A stretch of 64,000 nucleotides of DNA from Pseudonocardia benzenivorans CB1190 (GTDB taxonomy: Bacteria; Actinomycetota; Actinomycetes; Mycobacteriales; Pseudonocardiaceae). Position numbers and translations under genes: made by a program. Location of the stretch: assembly GCF_000196675.2 (NCBI RefSeq), contig NC_015312.1:4464001-4528000 (forward strand), in the 5' to 3' direction. This document shows positions 1-8,951 of this stretch, piece after piece; positions within the stretch are counted from its first letter, which is position 1; each line of letters starts with the position of its first letter. The notes beneath the pieces were generated by a model. It worked only from the letters and a program-made list of their open reading frames with translations. It did not search any database and was not told where the DNA came from.

Positions 1-627
1 CGCGATGAGGTTGCCGGGCTGGAAGTAGTTGGCGAGTGCGGCGTCGACCTTCTCTGCCGCGTAGACGTTGCCGTGGGCGAGCCTGCGCCGCAACGCCTCC
101 GGGGTGATGTCGACGAGCTCGATCTGCTCGGCGCGGCGGACGAACCCGTCGGGCACCGTCTCGCGCTGGCGGACCCCGGTGATCCGCTGCACGACGTCGT
201 TGAGCGACTCGAGGTGCTGCACGTTGACCGTGGACAGGACGTCGATGCCGGCCGCCAGGATCTCCTCGACGTCCTGCCAGCGCTTCGCGTGCCGCGAGCC
301 GGGGGCGTTGGTGTGGGCCAGCTCGTCGACGAGCACGACGTCGGGCCGCCGGGCGAGGACGGCCTCGACGTCGAGCTCGGTGAGGACGTTCCCGCCGCGG
401 ACCACCTCCCGGCGGGGCAGTACCTCCAGCCCCTCGAGGAGCTCGGCGGTGCGGGGCCTGCCGTGGGTCTCGACGAGCCCGACGACGACGTCGGTGCCGC
501 GCTCACACCGTCGCCGCGCCTCGCCGAGCATCGCGAAGGTCTTGCCGACGCCGGGCGCGGCCCCGAGGTAGATACGCAGCTCACCGGCCCGCCCCACGCG
601 CTCCACCCCCTGTCCCACCGCCATCAT
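1..627 (-). CDS. kdpD: KdpD sensor kinase, N-terminal part (truncated by window edge)
   Basis: These are the first 209 codons of the membrane sensor histidine kinase that controls kdpFABC through KdpE. Translation shows the cytoplasmic KdpD domain: a Walker-A-like APGVGKT near residue 30, VLVDELAHTNAPGSRH near 100, and the STVNVQHLESLND stretch, all typical of the family. The start is one of two adjacent ATGs (627 or 624), 20 bp after the kdpC stop, so it is the last visible gene of the kdp operon. The membrane, GAF and kinase domains, and presumably kdpE, lie beyond position 1. Identity is near certain; the exact start is a two-way choice. Confidence 0.93.
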   Translation of the reverse strand, partial: MMAVGQGVERVGRAGELRIYLGAAPGVGKTFAMLGEARRRCERGTDVVVGLVETHGRPRTAELLEGLEVLPRREVVRGGNVLTELDVEAVLARRPDVVLVDELAHTNAPGSRHAKRWQDVEEILAAGIDVLSTVNVQHLESLNDVVQRITGVRQRETVPDGFVRRAEQIELVDITPEALRRRLAHGNVYAAEKVDAALANYFQPGNLIA

Positions 628-647
628 GGACCCGCCTGCCCCCGGCG

Positions 648-1268
648 CTAGCGGTGCAGTGCGCCCTGCACGGCGAGGTTGAGCGTCGTGACGTCGACCG
701 CCGGCTCGCCGAGGAAGCCGAGGGCCCGCCCGCTCGTCGCCTGCGCGACCAGCCCCTGCACCTGTGCGACCGGCAGCCCGGTGACCCGGGCGACGCGCGC
801 GACCTGCAGCGCCGCGTACGCCGGGCTGATGTCGGGGTCGAGCCCGGAGCCCGACGCGGTGACGGCGTCGGTGGGCACGGCGGCGGGCGCGACGCCCTCG
901 CGCTGCGCGATGGCCGCGCGGCGCTGCTCGACCTCGTGCAGCAGGTCCTGCGAGTCGGCTGCCTTGTTCGACCCGCCCGAGGTGGTGGTGTCGGCCGGGC
1001 CGAGCACCCCCTGTGCCGAGGCCGCCGGCCGGGTGTGGAAGTACGGGTCGGCGGCGGGGTTCGCGGGCACCGGGTCGACGCCGATCACCGACGACCCGGC
1101 CACGGTCCCGTCGGCTGCGGTGACGACCGAGCCCTCGGCCGACCCGGACAGGCCCGGGATCCGCGAGACCCCCCAGACGGCCAGCGGGTAGACGATCCCG
1201 CACACGATGGTGAAGACGATCAACAGCCGCAGACCGGTGCCGGTCTGCCTGCGCAACGTGGAGAGCAC
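648..1268 (-). CDS. kdpC: Potassium-transporting ATPase subunit C
   Basis: KdpC stabilises the KdpFABC complex and aids ATP binding by KdpB. The 206-residue product has one N-terminal membrane helix (about residues 12-36, LRLLIVFTIVCGIVYPLAVWG) followed by an extracytoplasmic domain with the family's YFHTRP motif and the later DPDISPAYA and RALGFLGEPAVDV segments. Length matches the family (about 190-210). It starts with GTG one base after the kdpB stop, which indicates translational coupling. No abnormal features are seen. Confidence 0.96.
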   Translation of the reverse strand: MLSTLRRQTGTGLRLLIVFTIVCGIVYPLAVWGVSRIPGLSGSAEGSVVTAADGTVAGSSVIGVDPVPANPAADPYFHTRPAASAQGVLGPADTTTSGGSNKAADSQDLLHEVEQRRAAIAQREGVAPAAVPTDAVTASGSGLDPDISPAYAALQVARVARVTGLPVAQVQGLVAQATSGRALGFLGEPAVDVTTLNLAVQGALHR

Positions 1269-1269
1269 G

Positions 1270-3375
1270 TCACATCCCCGGGATGAGTCGGACCAGCAGG
1301 TCGATGAGGTAGATGCCGACGAACGGCGTGACGACGCCGCCGAGGCCGTAGATCAGCAGGTTGCGGCGGAGCAGGGCGGCCGCGGACGTGGGCCGGTAGC
1401 GGACGCCGCGCAGCGCCAGCGGGATCAGCGCGATGATGACCAGCGCGTTGAAGATCACCGCCGAGAGGATCGCGGACTGCGGCGAGTGCAGCCCCATGAT
1501 GTTGAGCAGGCCGAGCGAGGGATAGAGCGCGGCGAACATCGCGGGCAGGATCGCGAAGTACTTCGCGAGGTCGTTGGCCACGGAGAACGTGGTCAGCGCG
1601 CCGCGGGTGATCAGCAGCTGCTTGCCGATCTCGACGATCGAGATCAGCTTCGTCGGGTCGGAGTCGAGGTCGACCATGTTGCCGGCCTCCTTGGCCGCGG
1701 CCGTCCCGGTGTTCATCGCGACGCCGACGTCGGCCTGCGCGAGCGCGGGTGCGTCGTTGGTGCCGTCGCCGGTCATCGCGACGAGCCGCCCGCCCTCCTG
1801 CTCCTTCCTGATCAGCTCCATCTTGTCCTCGGGGGTGGCCTCGGCGAGGTGGTCGTCGACGCCGGCCTCGGCCGCGATCGCCCTGGCGGTGCGGGGGTTG
1901 TCGCCGGTGATCATCACCGTCCGGATGCCCATGGCCCGCAGCTCGGCGAACCGCGCCGCGATGCCGGGCTTGACGACGTCGGAGAGCCGGACGATCCCGA
2001 GCACCCGCGCCGAGCCGCCCTCGGGACCCGCCGCCTCGGCCACGACCAGCGGCGTACCGCCCTCGTCGCCGATCGCGTCGGCGATGCGTGTGACCTGGTC
2101 CGACCGGGTGCCCGCCCAGGCCAGCACGGCGGCCGCGGCACCCTTGCGGACCGCGCGGCCGGGCAGGTCGAGGCCGGACATCCGGGTCTGCGCGGTGAAC
2201 GCGACGAACTGCGCCACGGCCTCGTCGGCCGTCGCTCCCGCGGCCAGCCCGTGGTCGCGTGCGCAGAGCTCGACGATGCTGCGACCCTCCGGGGTCTGGT
2301 CGGCGAGGCTCGATAGCCGGGCCGCGGCGGCGAGCTCGGCCAGGGAGGTGTCGCCCACCGGGATCAGCTCGGTCGCCCGCCGGTTGCCGAAGGTGATCGT
2401 GCCCGTCTTGTCCAGCAGCAGGGTGTCGATGTCCCCGGCCGCCTCGACGGCCCGGCCGGACTTCGCGAGCACGTTGCGCTGCACCAGCCGGTCCATGCCC
2501 GCGATGCCGATGGCCGAGAGCAGCGCCCCGATCGTCGTCGGGATCAGGCAGACCAGGAGGGCCACCAGCGTCACCACGGACTGCAGCCCGCCCGCGTAGG
2601 CACTCATCGGCTGCAGCGCGACGACCGCGAGCAGGAAGATGATCGTCAGCGCGGCGAGCAGGATCGTCAGCGCGATCTCGTTGGGTGTCTTCTGCCGCGA
2701 CGCGCCCTCGACGAGCGCGATCATCCGGTCGACGAACGACTCCCCCGGCGTCGTGGTGATCTCGACGACGATGCGGTCCGACAGCACGGTCGTGCCACCG
2801 GTGACGCTGGACCGGTCGCCGCCCGCCTCCCGCACGACGGGTGCGGACTCGCCGGTGATGGCCGACTCGTCGACGGTCGCGATGCCCTCGACGACGTCGC
2901 CGTCGCCGGGGATCGTCTCCCCCGCCTCCACGACGACCCGGTCGCCGATCCGCAGCTCCGTGCCGCCGACGCGCTCCTCGCCGCCGTCGGCGGTCAGCCG
3001 CCGGGCCACCGTGTCGCGTTTGGTGCGGCGCAACGTCTCCGCCTGGGCCTTGCCCCTGCCCTCGGCGACGGCCTCGGCCAGGTTGGCGAACAGCACCGTG
3101 AACCATAGCCAGACGGCGATCAGCCAGCCGAACACCGTCGGGTCGACGATCGCGTCCACGGTGACCAGCACGGAGCCGACCCACACGACGAACATCACCG
3201 GGTTGCGCAGCTGGGCCCGCGGGTCGAGCTTGCGCAGTGCGTCCGGCAGCGAGGCCCACAGCTGCGCGGGCCGGAAGGCACCGGCCTGCACCGGGCCCGC
3301 CGCCGCGCGCACCGCGTCGCGACCGTCGGTGTCGGGCTGGGTCGTCGCCGCAGAGGTGGTCGACGAGGTGGTCAT
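1270..3375 (-). CDS. kdpB: Potassium-transporting P-type ATPase subunit B
   Basis: Catalytic ATP-hydrolysing subunit of the high-affinity K+ pump, inner membrane. The 701-residue product has the TGES actuator motif at about 174-177, the phosphorylation motif DKTGT with Asp322, and [17 protein letters not shown] in the P domain. Several membrane segments flank these. The frame stays open far upstream, but I place the start at the ATG at 3375: it overlaps the kdpA stop as ATGA, and the product then begins at a normal KdpB N-terminus. Length agrees with bacterial KdpB (680-700). High confidence. Confidence 0.97.
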   Translation of the reverse strand: MTTSSTTSAATTQPDTDGRDAVRAAAGPVQAGAFRPAQLWASLPDALRKLDPRAQLRNPVMFVVWVGSVLVTVDAIVDPTVFGWLIAVWLWFTVLFANLAEAVAEGRGKAQAETLRRTKRDTVARRLTADGGEERVGGTELRIGDRVVVEAGETIPGDGDVVEGIATVDESAITGESAPVVREAGGDRSSVTGGTTVLSDRIVVEITTTPGESFVDRMIALVEGASRQKTPNEIALTILLAALTIIFLLAVVALQPMSAYAGGLQSVVTLVALLVCLIPTTIGALLSAIGIAGMDRLVQRNVLAKSGRAVEAAGDIDTLLLDKTGTITFGNRRATELIPVGDTSLAELAAAARLSSLADQTPEGRSIVELCARDHGLAAGATADEAVAQFVAFTAQTRMSGLDLPGRAVRKGAAAAVLAWAGTRSDQVTRIADAIGDEGGTPLVVAEAAGPEGGSARVLGIVRLSDVVKPGIAARFAELRAMGIRTVMITGDNPRTARAIAAEAGVDDHLAEATPEDKMELIRKEQEGGRLVAMTGDGTNDAPALAQADVGVAMNTGTAAAKEAGNMVDLDSDPTKLISIVEIGKQLLITRGALTTFSVANDLAKYFAILPAMFAALYPSLGLLNIMGLHSPQSAILSAVIFNALVIIALIPLALRGVRYRPTSAAALLRRNLLIYGLGGVVTPFVGIYLIDLLVRLIPGM

Positions 3376-5033
3376 GCCAGTGCCTCCGCGATCGGGCCGA
3401 GGGCCAGTGCCGGGAAGAAGGTGAGGGCGGCGACGAGCACGACGGTGCCGCCCACGAGGACCGCGAACTGCGGTTTGTCGGTCGGCAGCGTTCCGGCCCC
3501 TGGCTCGACGCGGCGCTGCGCGGCCAGCGAACCGGCCAGCGCGAGGACGGCCAGGATCGGCACGAAGCGGCCGAGCAGCATCGCCACGCCGAGGGTCGAC
3601 TGGAAGAAGTTGCCGGTCACGGTGATCCCGGCGAATGCGCTGCCGTTGTTGTTCGCCGTGCTGGCGTAGGCGTAGAGCACCTCGGAGAAGCCGTGCGCGC
3701 CGCCGTTGTTCAGCGCGCCCGCGGTGCCGGGCAGGGCGATCGCCAGCCCCGCCCCGATCAGCACGATCGTCGGCATCACCAGGATCGAGACCGCGGCGGC
3801 GGTCACCTCCCGCCTGCCGAGCTTCTTGCCCAGGTACTCCGGGGTGCGGCCCACCATCAGCCCGGCCAGGAACACGGCGATGACGGCCAGCACGAGGATG
3901 CCGTAGAGGCCGGTCCCGACACCGCCCGGCGCGACCTCGCCGAGGAGCATGTTCAGCAGCGTCGCCCCGCCTGCGCCCCCGGTGAAGGAGTCGTGCATCG
4001 AGTTGACCGCCCCGGTCGACGTGCCGGTCGTCGAGATGCCGAACAGCACCGACGACGGGATGCCGAACCGGACCTCCTTGCCCTCCAGCGCCCCGCCCGC
4101 GGCGAGCGCGGCCGGACCGTTCGGGTGCATCTCGGCGTACCAGGCGACGGCCAGCAGCCCCGCCCACAGCACGCCCATCACCGAGACCAGGACGGTCCCC
4201 TGCCGCGGGTTGCGCACCATGGTCCCGAAGGTGCGGGTGAGGCACACCGGGATCAGCAGCATCAGGAAGATCTGGAACAGGTTCGAGACGGCGTTCGGGT
4301 TCTCGAACGGGTGCGCGGAGTTGGCGTTGAAGATGCCGCCACCGTTGGTGCCCAGCTGTTTGATCGCCTCCTGCGACGCGGTCGGGGCGAGCGGCAGCGT
4401 GTGCGCGGCCCCGTCGACGCCGGTCGTGTCGACGCCCGCGTGCAGCGACATCGTCACTCCCATGACCAGCAGCAGGACGGCCGCGACGAACGCCAGCGGC
4501 AGCAGGATGCGCACGGTGCCGCGGGTGAGGTCGACCCACACGTTCCCGAGCCGGTCGGTGCCCGAGCGGACGAACCCGCGGATCAGCGCGACGGCCACGG
4601 CCAGCCCGACGGCTGCCGACAGCACGTTCTGCACGGTGAGCCCGGCCATCTGCACGGTGTCGCCCAGCGTCTGCTCGGGCACGTAGGACTGCCAGTTCGT
4701 GTTGGTGACGAAGGAGACCGCGGTGTTGAACGCCGTCGCAGGCGGGACCGGTCCGCGCCCGAAGCTCGCCGGCAGGACGGGTTGGAGGCGCTGCAGGAGG
4801 TAGAGCAGCGCGCACGAGACGAACGAGAAGCCCAGCACGCCCGCGGCGTAGGTGGGCCAGCGCTGGCCGCTCGAGGCGTCGACCCGGACCAGCCGGTAGA
4901 GCATGGACTCGATGCGCCAGTGCCGTTCGGCGGTGAAGACGCGGGCCATGTAGTCGCCGAGCGGGACGTAGCACACGCCGAGCAGCACGAGCAGCGCGGC
5001 GACCTGGAACAGGCCCGCGAGGGTGTCGCTCAT
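3372..5033 (-). CDS. kdpA: Potassium-transporting ATPase subunit A
   Basis: K+-binding, channel-like subunit of KdpFABC. The 553-residue product is strongly hydrophobic, with about ten membrane helices and pore-loop motifs such as [26 protein letters not shown] and [17 protein letters not shown]. Length is typical (550-600). The start ATG at 5033 shares its A with the kdpF stop (TGATG), which fixes the boundary; an open frame upstream of it is not family-like. The gene overlaps kdpB by 4 bp. High confidence. Confidence 0.97.
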   Translation of the reverse strand: MSDTLAGLFQVAALLVLLGVCYVPLGDYMARVFTAERHWRIESMLYRLVRVDASSGQRWPTYAAGVLGFSFVSCALLYLLQRLQPVLPASFGRGPVPPATAFNTAVSFVTNTNWQSYVPEQTLGDTVQMAGLTVQNVLSAAVGLAVAVALIRGFVRSGTDRLGNVWVDLTRGTVRILLPLAFVAAVLLLVMGVTMSLHAGVDTTGVDGAAHTLPLAPTASQEAIKQLGTNGGGIFNANSAHPFENPNAVSNLFQIFLMLLIPVCLTRTFGTMVRNPRQGTVLVSVMGVLWAGLLAVAWYAEMHPNGPAALAAGGALEGKEVRFGIPSSVLFGISTTGTSTGAVNSMHDSFTGGAGGATLLNMLLGEVAPGGVGTGLYGILVLAVIAVFLAGLMVGRTPEYLGKKLGRREVTAAAVSILVMPTIVLIGAGLAIALPGTAGALNNGGAHGFSEVLYAYASTANNNGSAFAGITVTGNFFQSTLGVAMLLGRFVPILAVLALAGSLAAQRRVEPGAGTLPTDKPQFAVLVGGTVVLVAALTFFPALALGPIAEALA

Positions 5034-5134
5034 CAGAACCGCTCCGGGCGAAGCAGGGCGACCGTCAGATGAACGAGCAGCGCGAGGGCGACGAGGCCCC
5101 CGATCACATTGGTCACCACGTCGGCGGTACTCAC
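5033..5134 (-). CDS. kdpF: KdpF small membrane subunit
   Basis: About 33 residues: one hydrophobic helix ([19 protein letters not shown]) followed by RPERF just before the stop, the hallmark (K/R-P-E-R/K-F) of KdpF, which stabilises the Kdp complex. The GTG at 5134 overlaps the stop of the preceding tiny gene as GTGA. GTG codons 15 and 18 bp further in are alternative starts. The gene sits directly before kdpA with a 1-bp overlap. Identity rests on position and the C-terminal motif. Confidence 0.88.
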   Translation of the reverse strand: MSTADVVTNVIGGLVALALLVHLTVALLRPERF

Positions 5135-5214
5135 AGGCGCTCCAGCCCGCGCAGGCACAGCACCAGCACGGCGAACACGCCCACCAGCAGCAGCGTGTAC
5201 AGCAGATCGGCCAC
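5131..5214 (-). CDS. 27-residue membrane peptide preceding kdpF
   Basis: Tiny reading frame (GTG start) encoding VADLLYTLLLVGVFAVLVL followed by CLRGLERL, so one transmembrane helix with a basic tail. A good ribosome site (AGGAG about 10 bp upstream, near 5225-5229) precedes it, and its stop overlaps the kdpF start (GTGA). It is therefore probably the first translated gene of the operon. Function is unknown; a second small Kdp-associated subunit is the simplest reading. The 245 bp upstream (5215-5459) must hold the kdp promoter, but I cannot point to a clear -10/-35. Confidence 0.6.
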   Translation of the reverse strand: MADLLYTLLLVGVFAVLVLCLRGLERL

Positions 5215-5459
5215 CGGGAACTCACTCCTGGGTCGGGGGCCGCCGGTACCTCCGGCGGGCCGACCGAGTCTGCGATCCGCCGGCCCGGCCGGCCGCGCCA
5301 CCGACGCGACCTTGACGCCACGACCCCGCGTCTTGACGCGTTCCCTACGCCCCGGAGACGCCGGTCACCCGCAGGCTCGACCCACCCATGGGCACCCGCC
5401 GGGGGAACGGCTCACCGATCGTGGGCAGGCATGCCGAGGGGGCCCGCCGGGCCTGGTGG

Positions 5460-6521
5460 TCAGAGCGCGGCGACGACGGCCGCGGTGACCTCGCTCGTCG
5501 AGGCGGTGCCGCCGATGTCACGGGTCCGCACCCCGGCGGAGAGCGCCGCGCCCACCGCCGCGCGCACGCGGGCGGCGGCCTTGAGGCAGCGGCCGTCGTC
5601 GTGCCGGTCCCCGAGCCAGTCGAGCATCATCGCGACGGAGAGGATCATGCCGACCGGGTTGGCGACGTCGAGCCCGGCGATGTCGGGCGCGCTGCCGTGG
5701 CAGGGCTGGAAGACGGCGTGGTCGCGGCCGATGTCGCCGGACGGCGCGAGGCCGAGCCCGCCGGTGATGCCGGCGGCGAGGTCGGAGACGATGTCGCCGA
5801 ACATGTTCTCCATGACGACGACGTCGAACCGCTCGGGCTCGCGGACCATCATCATCACGCCGGCGTCGACGTAGACCCGCTCGGTCTCGACGTCGGGGTG
5901 CCGCGCGGCGACCTCGTCGAACACGGTGCGCAGGAACGCCTGGCTCTTCAGCACGTTGGCCTTGTCGAAGAGCGTGACCCGCCCGGCGTGCCCGGCCTCG
6001 CGGCGGGCCGCGGCGAGCGAGAACGCGATGTCGAACAGCGTCTCGCTGGTCGCGCGGGTGATCGTCATCCGGTCGTGCTCGACGTCGGGATCGGCCGACC
6101 GCGGGTCGCGACGGCCGGCGAAGAGGCCCTCGGTGCTCTCGCGCACGACGACGAAGTCGATGTCTCGTGCATACAACACAGGGTCGATGCCGGGGAGCAA
6201 CGTGGACGGCCGGACGCCCGCCACGAGGTCGTAGCGCTCCCGGATGTCGAGCTGCGGGGTGATCTCGGTGCCGTCCTCGCGCCGGACGTCGGGCAGGCCC
6301 ATGGCGCCGAAGAGCACGGCGTCGGCGCGGCCGACGGCCGCCATGACCGGCTCCGCGATGGCGACGCCGGTCCGCTGGTAGGCGCCGGCACCGGCGTCGA
6401 GGAACTCCAGGTCGACCTCCAGGCCGACCGCGGCGGCGACGGCCCGCAGCACGGCGACACCGGAGTCCGTGACCTCGATCCCGATCCCGTCCCCGGGCAG
6501 GACGACGACGTCGTAGGCCAT
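5460..6521 (-). CDS. Isopropylmalate/tartrate dehydrogenase family protein
   Basis: NAD-dependent beta-decarboxylating dehydrogenase fold, 353 residues, the usual length. Seen: N-terminal LPGDGIG nucleotide-site motif, FVVVRESTEGLF, the conserved Asp-rich metal-site stretch NMFGDIVSDLAAGITGGLGLAPSG, and the GSAPDIAG loop. The family covers 3-isopropylmalate, tartrate, D-malate and homoisocitrate dehydrogenases. The catabolic surroundings and absence of leuCD favour a tartrate/D-malate-type 2-hydroxyacid substrate, but this is inference. Start ATG 6521 has a GGAGGG ribosome site. It lies downstream of the GntR gene, with a TGTATGCA operator-like site in the 62-bp gap. Confidence 0.85.
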   Translation of the reverse strand: MAYDVVVLPGDGIGIEVTDSGVAVLRAVAAAVGLEVDLEFLDAGAGAYQRTGVAIAEPVMAAVGRADAVLFGAMGLPDVRREDGTEITPQLDIRERYDLVAGVRPSTLLPGIDPVLYARDIDFVVVRESTEGLFAGRRDPRSADPDVEHDRMTITRATSETLFDIAFSLAAARREAGHAGRVTLFDKANVLKSQAFLRTVFDEVAARHPDVETERVYVDAGVMMMVREPERFDVVVMENMFGDIVSDLAAGITGGLGLAPSGDIGRDHAVFQPCHGSAPDIAGLDVANPVGMILSVAMMLDWLGDRHDDGRCLKAAARVRAAVGAALSAGVRTRDIGGTASTSEVTAAVVAAL

Positions 6522-6574
6522 GCGGCCCTCCAGTTCGCAGCACAGAGGCAACAGAGGCAATGAGGCCGCGGGAT

Positions 6575-6582
6575 TGTATGCA
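6575..6582. promoter_or_regulatory. Putative GntR operator (TGTATGCA)
   Basis: Match to the degenerate palindrome TGYATRCA, in the gap between the GntR gene and the dehydrogenase gene, about 54 bp before the latter's start. FCD-type GntR proteins often bind TTGTATACAA-like palindromes (family knowledge). The assignment to the adjacent regulator is inferred. Confidence 0.5.
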
Positions 6583-6583
6583 G

Positions 6584-7285
6584 TCAGCTCGCCTCGATGG
6601 AAGCAGCATCGGGGCCGATCACCTCACCGCGGCCCTCGAGCAACCGCGACTTGGCCGAGTACACATGGGCGAGCATCACCGACTCGGCCCACTGCGGGCT
6701 GCGGGCCCGGAAGGCGGCGAGAATCTCCCGATGGTGGCGGTTGCTGCGCTCCTGGTCGGCGCGCGTGTAGTCGTGCACGGTCCGCAGCATCAGCGGCCCG
6801 ATGACGACGCTGGCCCGGACGGCGGCGAAGATCTCCCCGCCCGCCGCGCGCGCGATGGAGCCGTGGAACTCGCGATTGAACCCGGCCAGGAGGTCGATGA
6901 GCTCCGGGTCGCCCAGCTCCATCGCCGCGGTCTGCCGCTCGACCTTGTCGCACAGCGTCGTCAGCCGGTCGATCTCCTCGTCCGACATCGTCACCGCGGC
7001 CCGGCGCACCATGAACCCCTCGACGACGGCGCGCATGTCGTAGATCGCGGCGATGTCGAGCGAGCGCCAGTCGACGACGCGGGCGCCACGGTGCGGCAGC
7101 ACCTCGACGAGACCCTCGGACTGCAAGCGGCGCAACGACTCCCGCACCGGGGTTCGACTCAGCCCGTACCGCTCGGCCAGGTTGGCCTCGCCCAGCCGGG
7201 CGCCGCCCTCCAGCTCTCCGGACATGATGTCGGCCCGGATCATGCGGTAGGCCCGGTCGGCCGCCCGTTCGTTACTCGACGTCAC
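6584..7285 (-). CDS. GntR-family (FCD/FadR-type) transcriptional regulator
   Basis: 233 residues. The N-terminal winged helix (LGEANLAERYGLSRTPVRESLRRLQSEGLVEVLPHRGARVVDW) is followed by an all-helical FCD ligand domain containing FNREFHGSIARAAG and HREILAAFRARSP, with the His/Asp residues that usually bind a metal-carboxylate ligand. I start it at GTG 7285 because the DNA-binding domain then begins normally; upstream sequence in frame is unlike a regulator. It is transcribed away from the amidase operon, and both flanks carry TGYATRCA sites, so it probably controls the dehydrogenase and the amidase operon in response to an organic acid. Confidence 0.85.
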   Translation of the reverse strand: MTSSNERAADRAYRMIRADIMSGELEGGARLGEANLAERYGLSRTPVRESLRRLQSEGLVEVLPHRGARVVDWRSLDIAAIYDMRAVVEGFMVRRAAVTMSDEEIDRLTTLCDKVERQTAAMELGDPELIDLLAGFNREFHGSIARAAGGEIFAAVRASVVIGPLMLRTVHDYTRADQERSNRHHREILAAFRARSPQWAESVMLAHVYSAKSRLLEGRGEVIGPDAASIEAS

Positions 7286-7483
7286 TCGCCGAGACGGTAC
7301 AGGTCCGAACGGCCCACGCCACCCTTGCAGCCGCTCGACCCACCGAAATCCTCGAACTTTGTGCACACTTCACGGCGTGCGGCGGGTCCGGCTGTTTCCG
7401 GCAGGTTACCGGCTGACACCCTGACTGGCTGCGGATTCGATGCCAGGAGCGGCCGTACGGCCGTTGACGTCGCAACCGCGAGT

Positions 7484-7491
7484 TGCATACA
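7484..7491. promoter_or_regulatory. Putative GntR operator (TGCATACA)
   Basis: Second TGYATRCA-type palindrome, 52 bp upstream of the amidase GTG and in the divergent region shared with the GntR gene. Together with 6575-6582 it brackets the regulator, which suggests autoregulation plus control of both neighbours (inferred). Confidence 0.5.
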
Positions 7492-7542
7492 GTTTGCCCG
7501 TCACGCCGGGGTCTCCGGCTCCGCAACGTCAGGAGGTCGCTC

Positions 7543-8907
7543 GTGCAGACACCCGACGATCCCGGACCGCTCCGCGGTCCGGACGGCTGGGACGCCGCGC
7601 ATGCGCGGTACCAGGAGATCGACGACCGGGTCCGGGCCGTCATCACCTGGATCGACGGCTCCCGCGAGGACGCCGTCGCCGCCGCCCGCCGCACAGAGGC
7701 GGGCCGCTCGCGCGGGCCGCTCGACGGCGTCCTCGTCGGGCTCAAGGACAACATCGACGTCGCGGGGGTCGTGACGACGGCCGGGGCGTCGTTCCTGGCC
7801 CACAACGTCGCCCCCGCCGACGCGACGGTCGTGCGCAGGCTGCGCGAGGCGGGTGCCGTCGTCAGCGCGAAGCTCAACATGGCCGAGCTCGCCTGGGGCG
7901 CGACGACCCAGAACCTCACCTACGGCGCCTGTCGCAACCCGTGGGACCTCGACCGCATCCCGGGTGGCTCGTCCGGCGGGTCGGGTGCCGCACTCGCCGC
8001 GGGCTACTGCGACCTCGCGCTGGGCACCGACACCGGCGCCTCGGTCCGGATCCCGGCCGCGCTCAACGGGGTCGTCGGGCTGCGGCCCAGCGTCGGCAGC
8101 ATCTCGATCGACGGGGTGCTCCCCGCCGCGAAGACGCAGGACACCGTGGGCCCGATGGCCCGGCGCGCGATCGACGCGGCCCGGCTGACCGAGGTCCTGA
8201 CCGGGTTCGACCCGGCCGACCCCTACTCGGTCGCCTCGACCGGGGCGCCCGCCACCTCCGCGATCGGCAAGCCGCTCGACGGGCTCACCGTGGGCGTCGC
8301 GCGCCGCTTCTTCTTCGACGGCCTCGACGACGGCGTCGGCGAGCGCATCGAGACCTTCCTCGGCTGGCTCGCCGACCAGGGCACCGTCGCCGCCGACGTT
8401 CCCGACTTCGGCGCGCCGGACGCCCACGAGCACTGGACGCGCATCGTCGGCAGCGAGGGCGCGGCCTACCACCGCGAGCGGCTGCTCGCGAGCCCGGACG
8501 ACTTCTCCCCCGACGTCCTCGGCCGCGTCTCGGCCGGCCTGGACGTCAGCGCCGTCGACCTCGTCCGCTCGCTGGTGTTCCGTGCCGAGTACCGCACCCG
8601 GCTCGCCCACGTGTTCACCGACCTCGACGTGATCGTCACGCCCGTCGTGCCCGTCGACGTCCCGCCGGCCGACGGCCCCGACTCCCGCGCCCAGACCCTG
8701 CAGCTCGGCCGCATCACCTATCCCTGGGCGCTGCACGACGGCCCGACGCTGAGCCTGCCCATCGGTTTCCACCCGCGCAGCGGGCTGCCGGTGGGGGTCG
8801 CGCTCACCGCTCCCCGGTTCGGCGAGGCCGTCCTGTTCCAGATCGCGTGCGCCTACCAGGACGCCACCGACTGGCACCGCGCACGCGCCGTCGTCCCGAC
8901 CCGCTGA
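7543..8907 (+). CDS. Amidase-signature family hydrolase
   Basis: 454 residues of the amidase-signature fold. The Ser-cisSer-Lys triad is visible: Lys68 in GLKDNID, cis-Ser143 in GGSSGGSG, and nucleophile Ser167 in GTDTGAS (an Ala sits where Gly is usual just before the Ser). Start GTG 7543 is set by a perfect AGGAGG at 7531-7536. It would hydrolyse a C-N amide bond in the cytoplasm. It is the first gene of a five-gene operon with CoA-transferase, hydantoinase, cysteine hydrolase and MDR oxidoreductase, consistent with release of ammonia from an amide or ureido acid. Exact substrate unknown; GatA is excluded by lack of gatB/C. Confidence 0.88.
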   Translation: MQTPDDPGPLRGPDGWDAAHARYQEIDDRVRAVITWIDGSREDAVAAARRTEAGRSRGPLDGVLVGLKDNIDVAGVVTTAGASFLAHNVAPADATVVRRLREAGAVVSAKLNMAELAWGATTQNLTYGACRNPWDLDRIPGGSSGGSGAALAAGYCDLALGTDTGASVRIPAALNGVVGLRPSVGSISIDGVLPAAKTQDTVGPMARRAIDAARLTEVLTGFDPADPYSVASTGAPATSAIGKPLDGLTVGVARRFFFDGLDDGVGERIETFLGWLADQGTVAADVPDFGAPDAHEHWTRIVGSEGAAYHRERLLASPDDFSPDVLGRVSAGLDVSAVDLVRSLVFRAEYRTRLAHVFTDLDVIVTPVVPVDVPPADGPDSRAQTLQLGRITYPWALHDGPTLSLPIGFHPRSGLPVGVALTAPRFGEAVLFQIACAYQDATDWHRARAVVPTR

Positions 8908-8951
8908 CCAGCTCTCCCGCCCGCACACCCGGGCAGACCCGGAAGGTTGTC

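Noticed and set aside
1270-4974. KdpB frame open for 1234 codons, suggesting a KdpA-KdpB fusion
   Set aside because: The upstream part is out of frame with real KdpA, which is encoded in another frame with all its motifs. The ATGA at 3372-3375 marks the true KdpB start.
6168-6175. TGCATACA inside the dehydrogenase gene, and another at 36932-36939 inside a GntR gene
   Set aside because: Both are within coding sequence (Leu-Tyr-Ala and Val-Tyr-Ala codons) and away from promoters, so not counted as operators, though not excluded.
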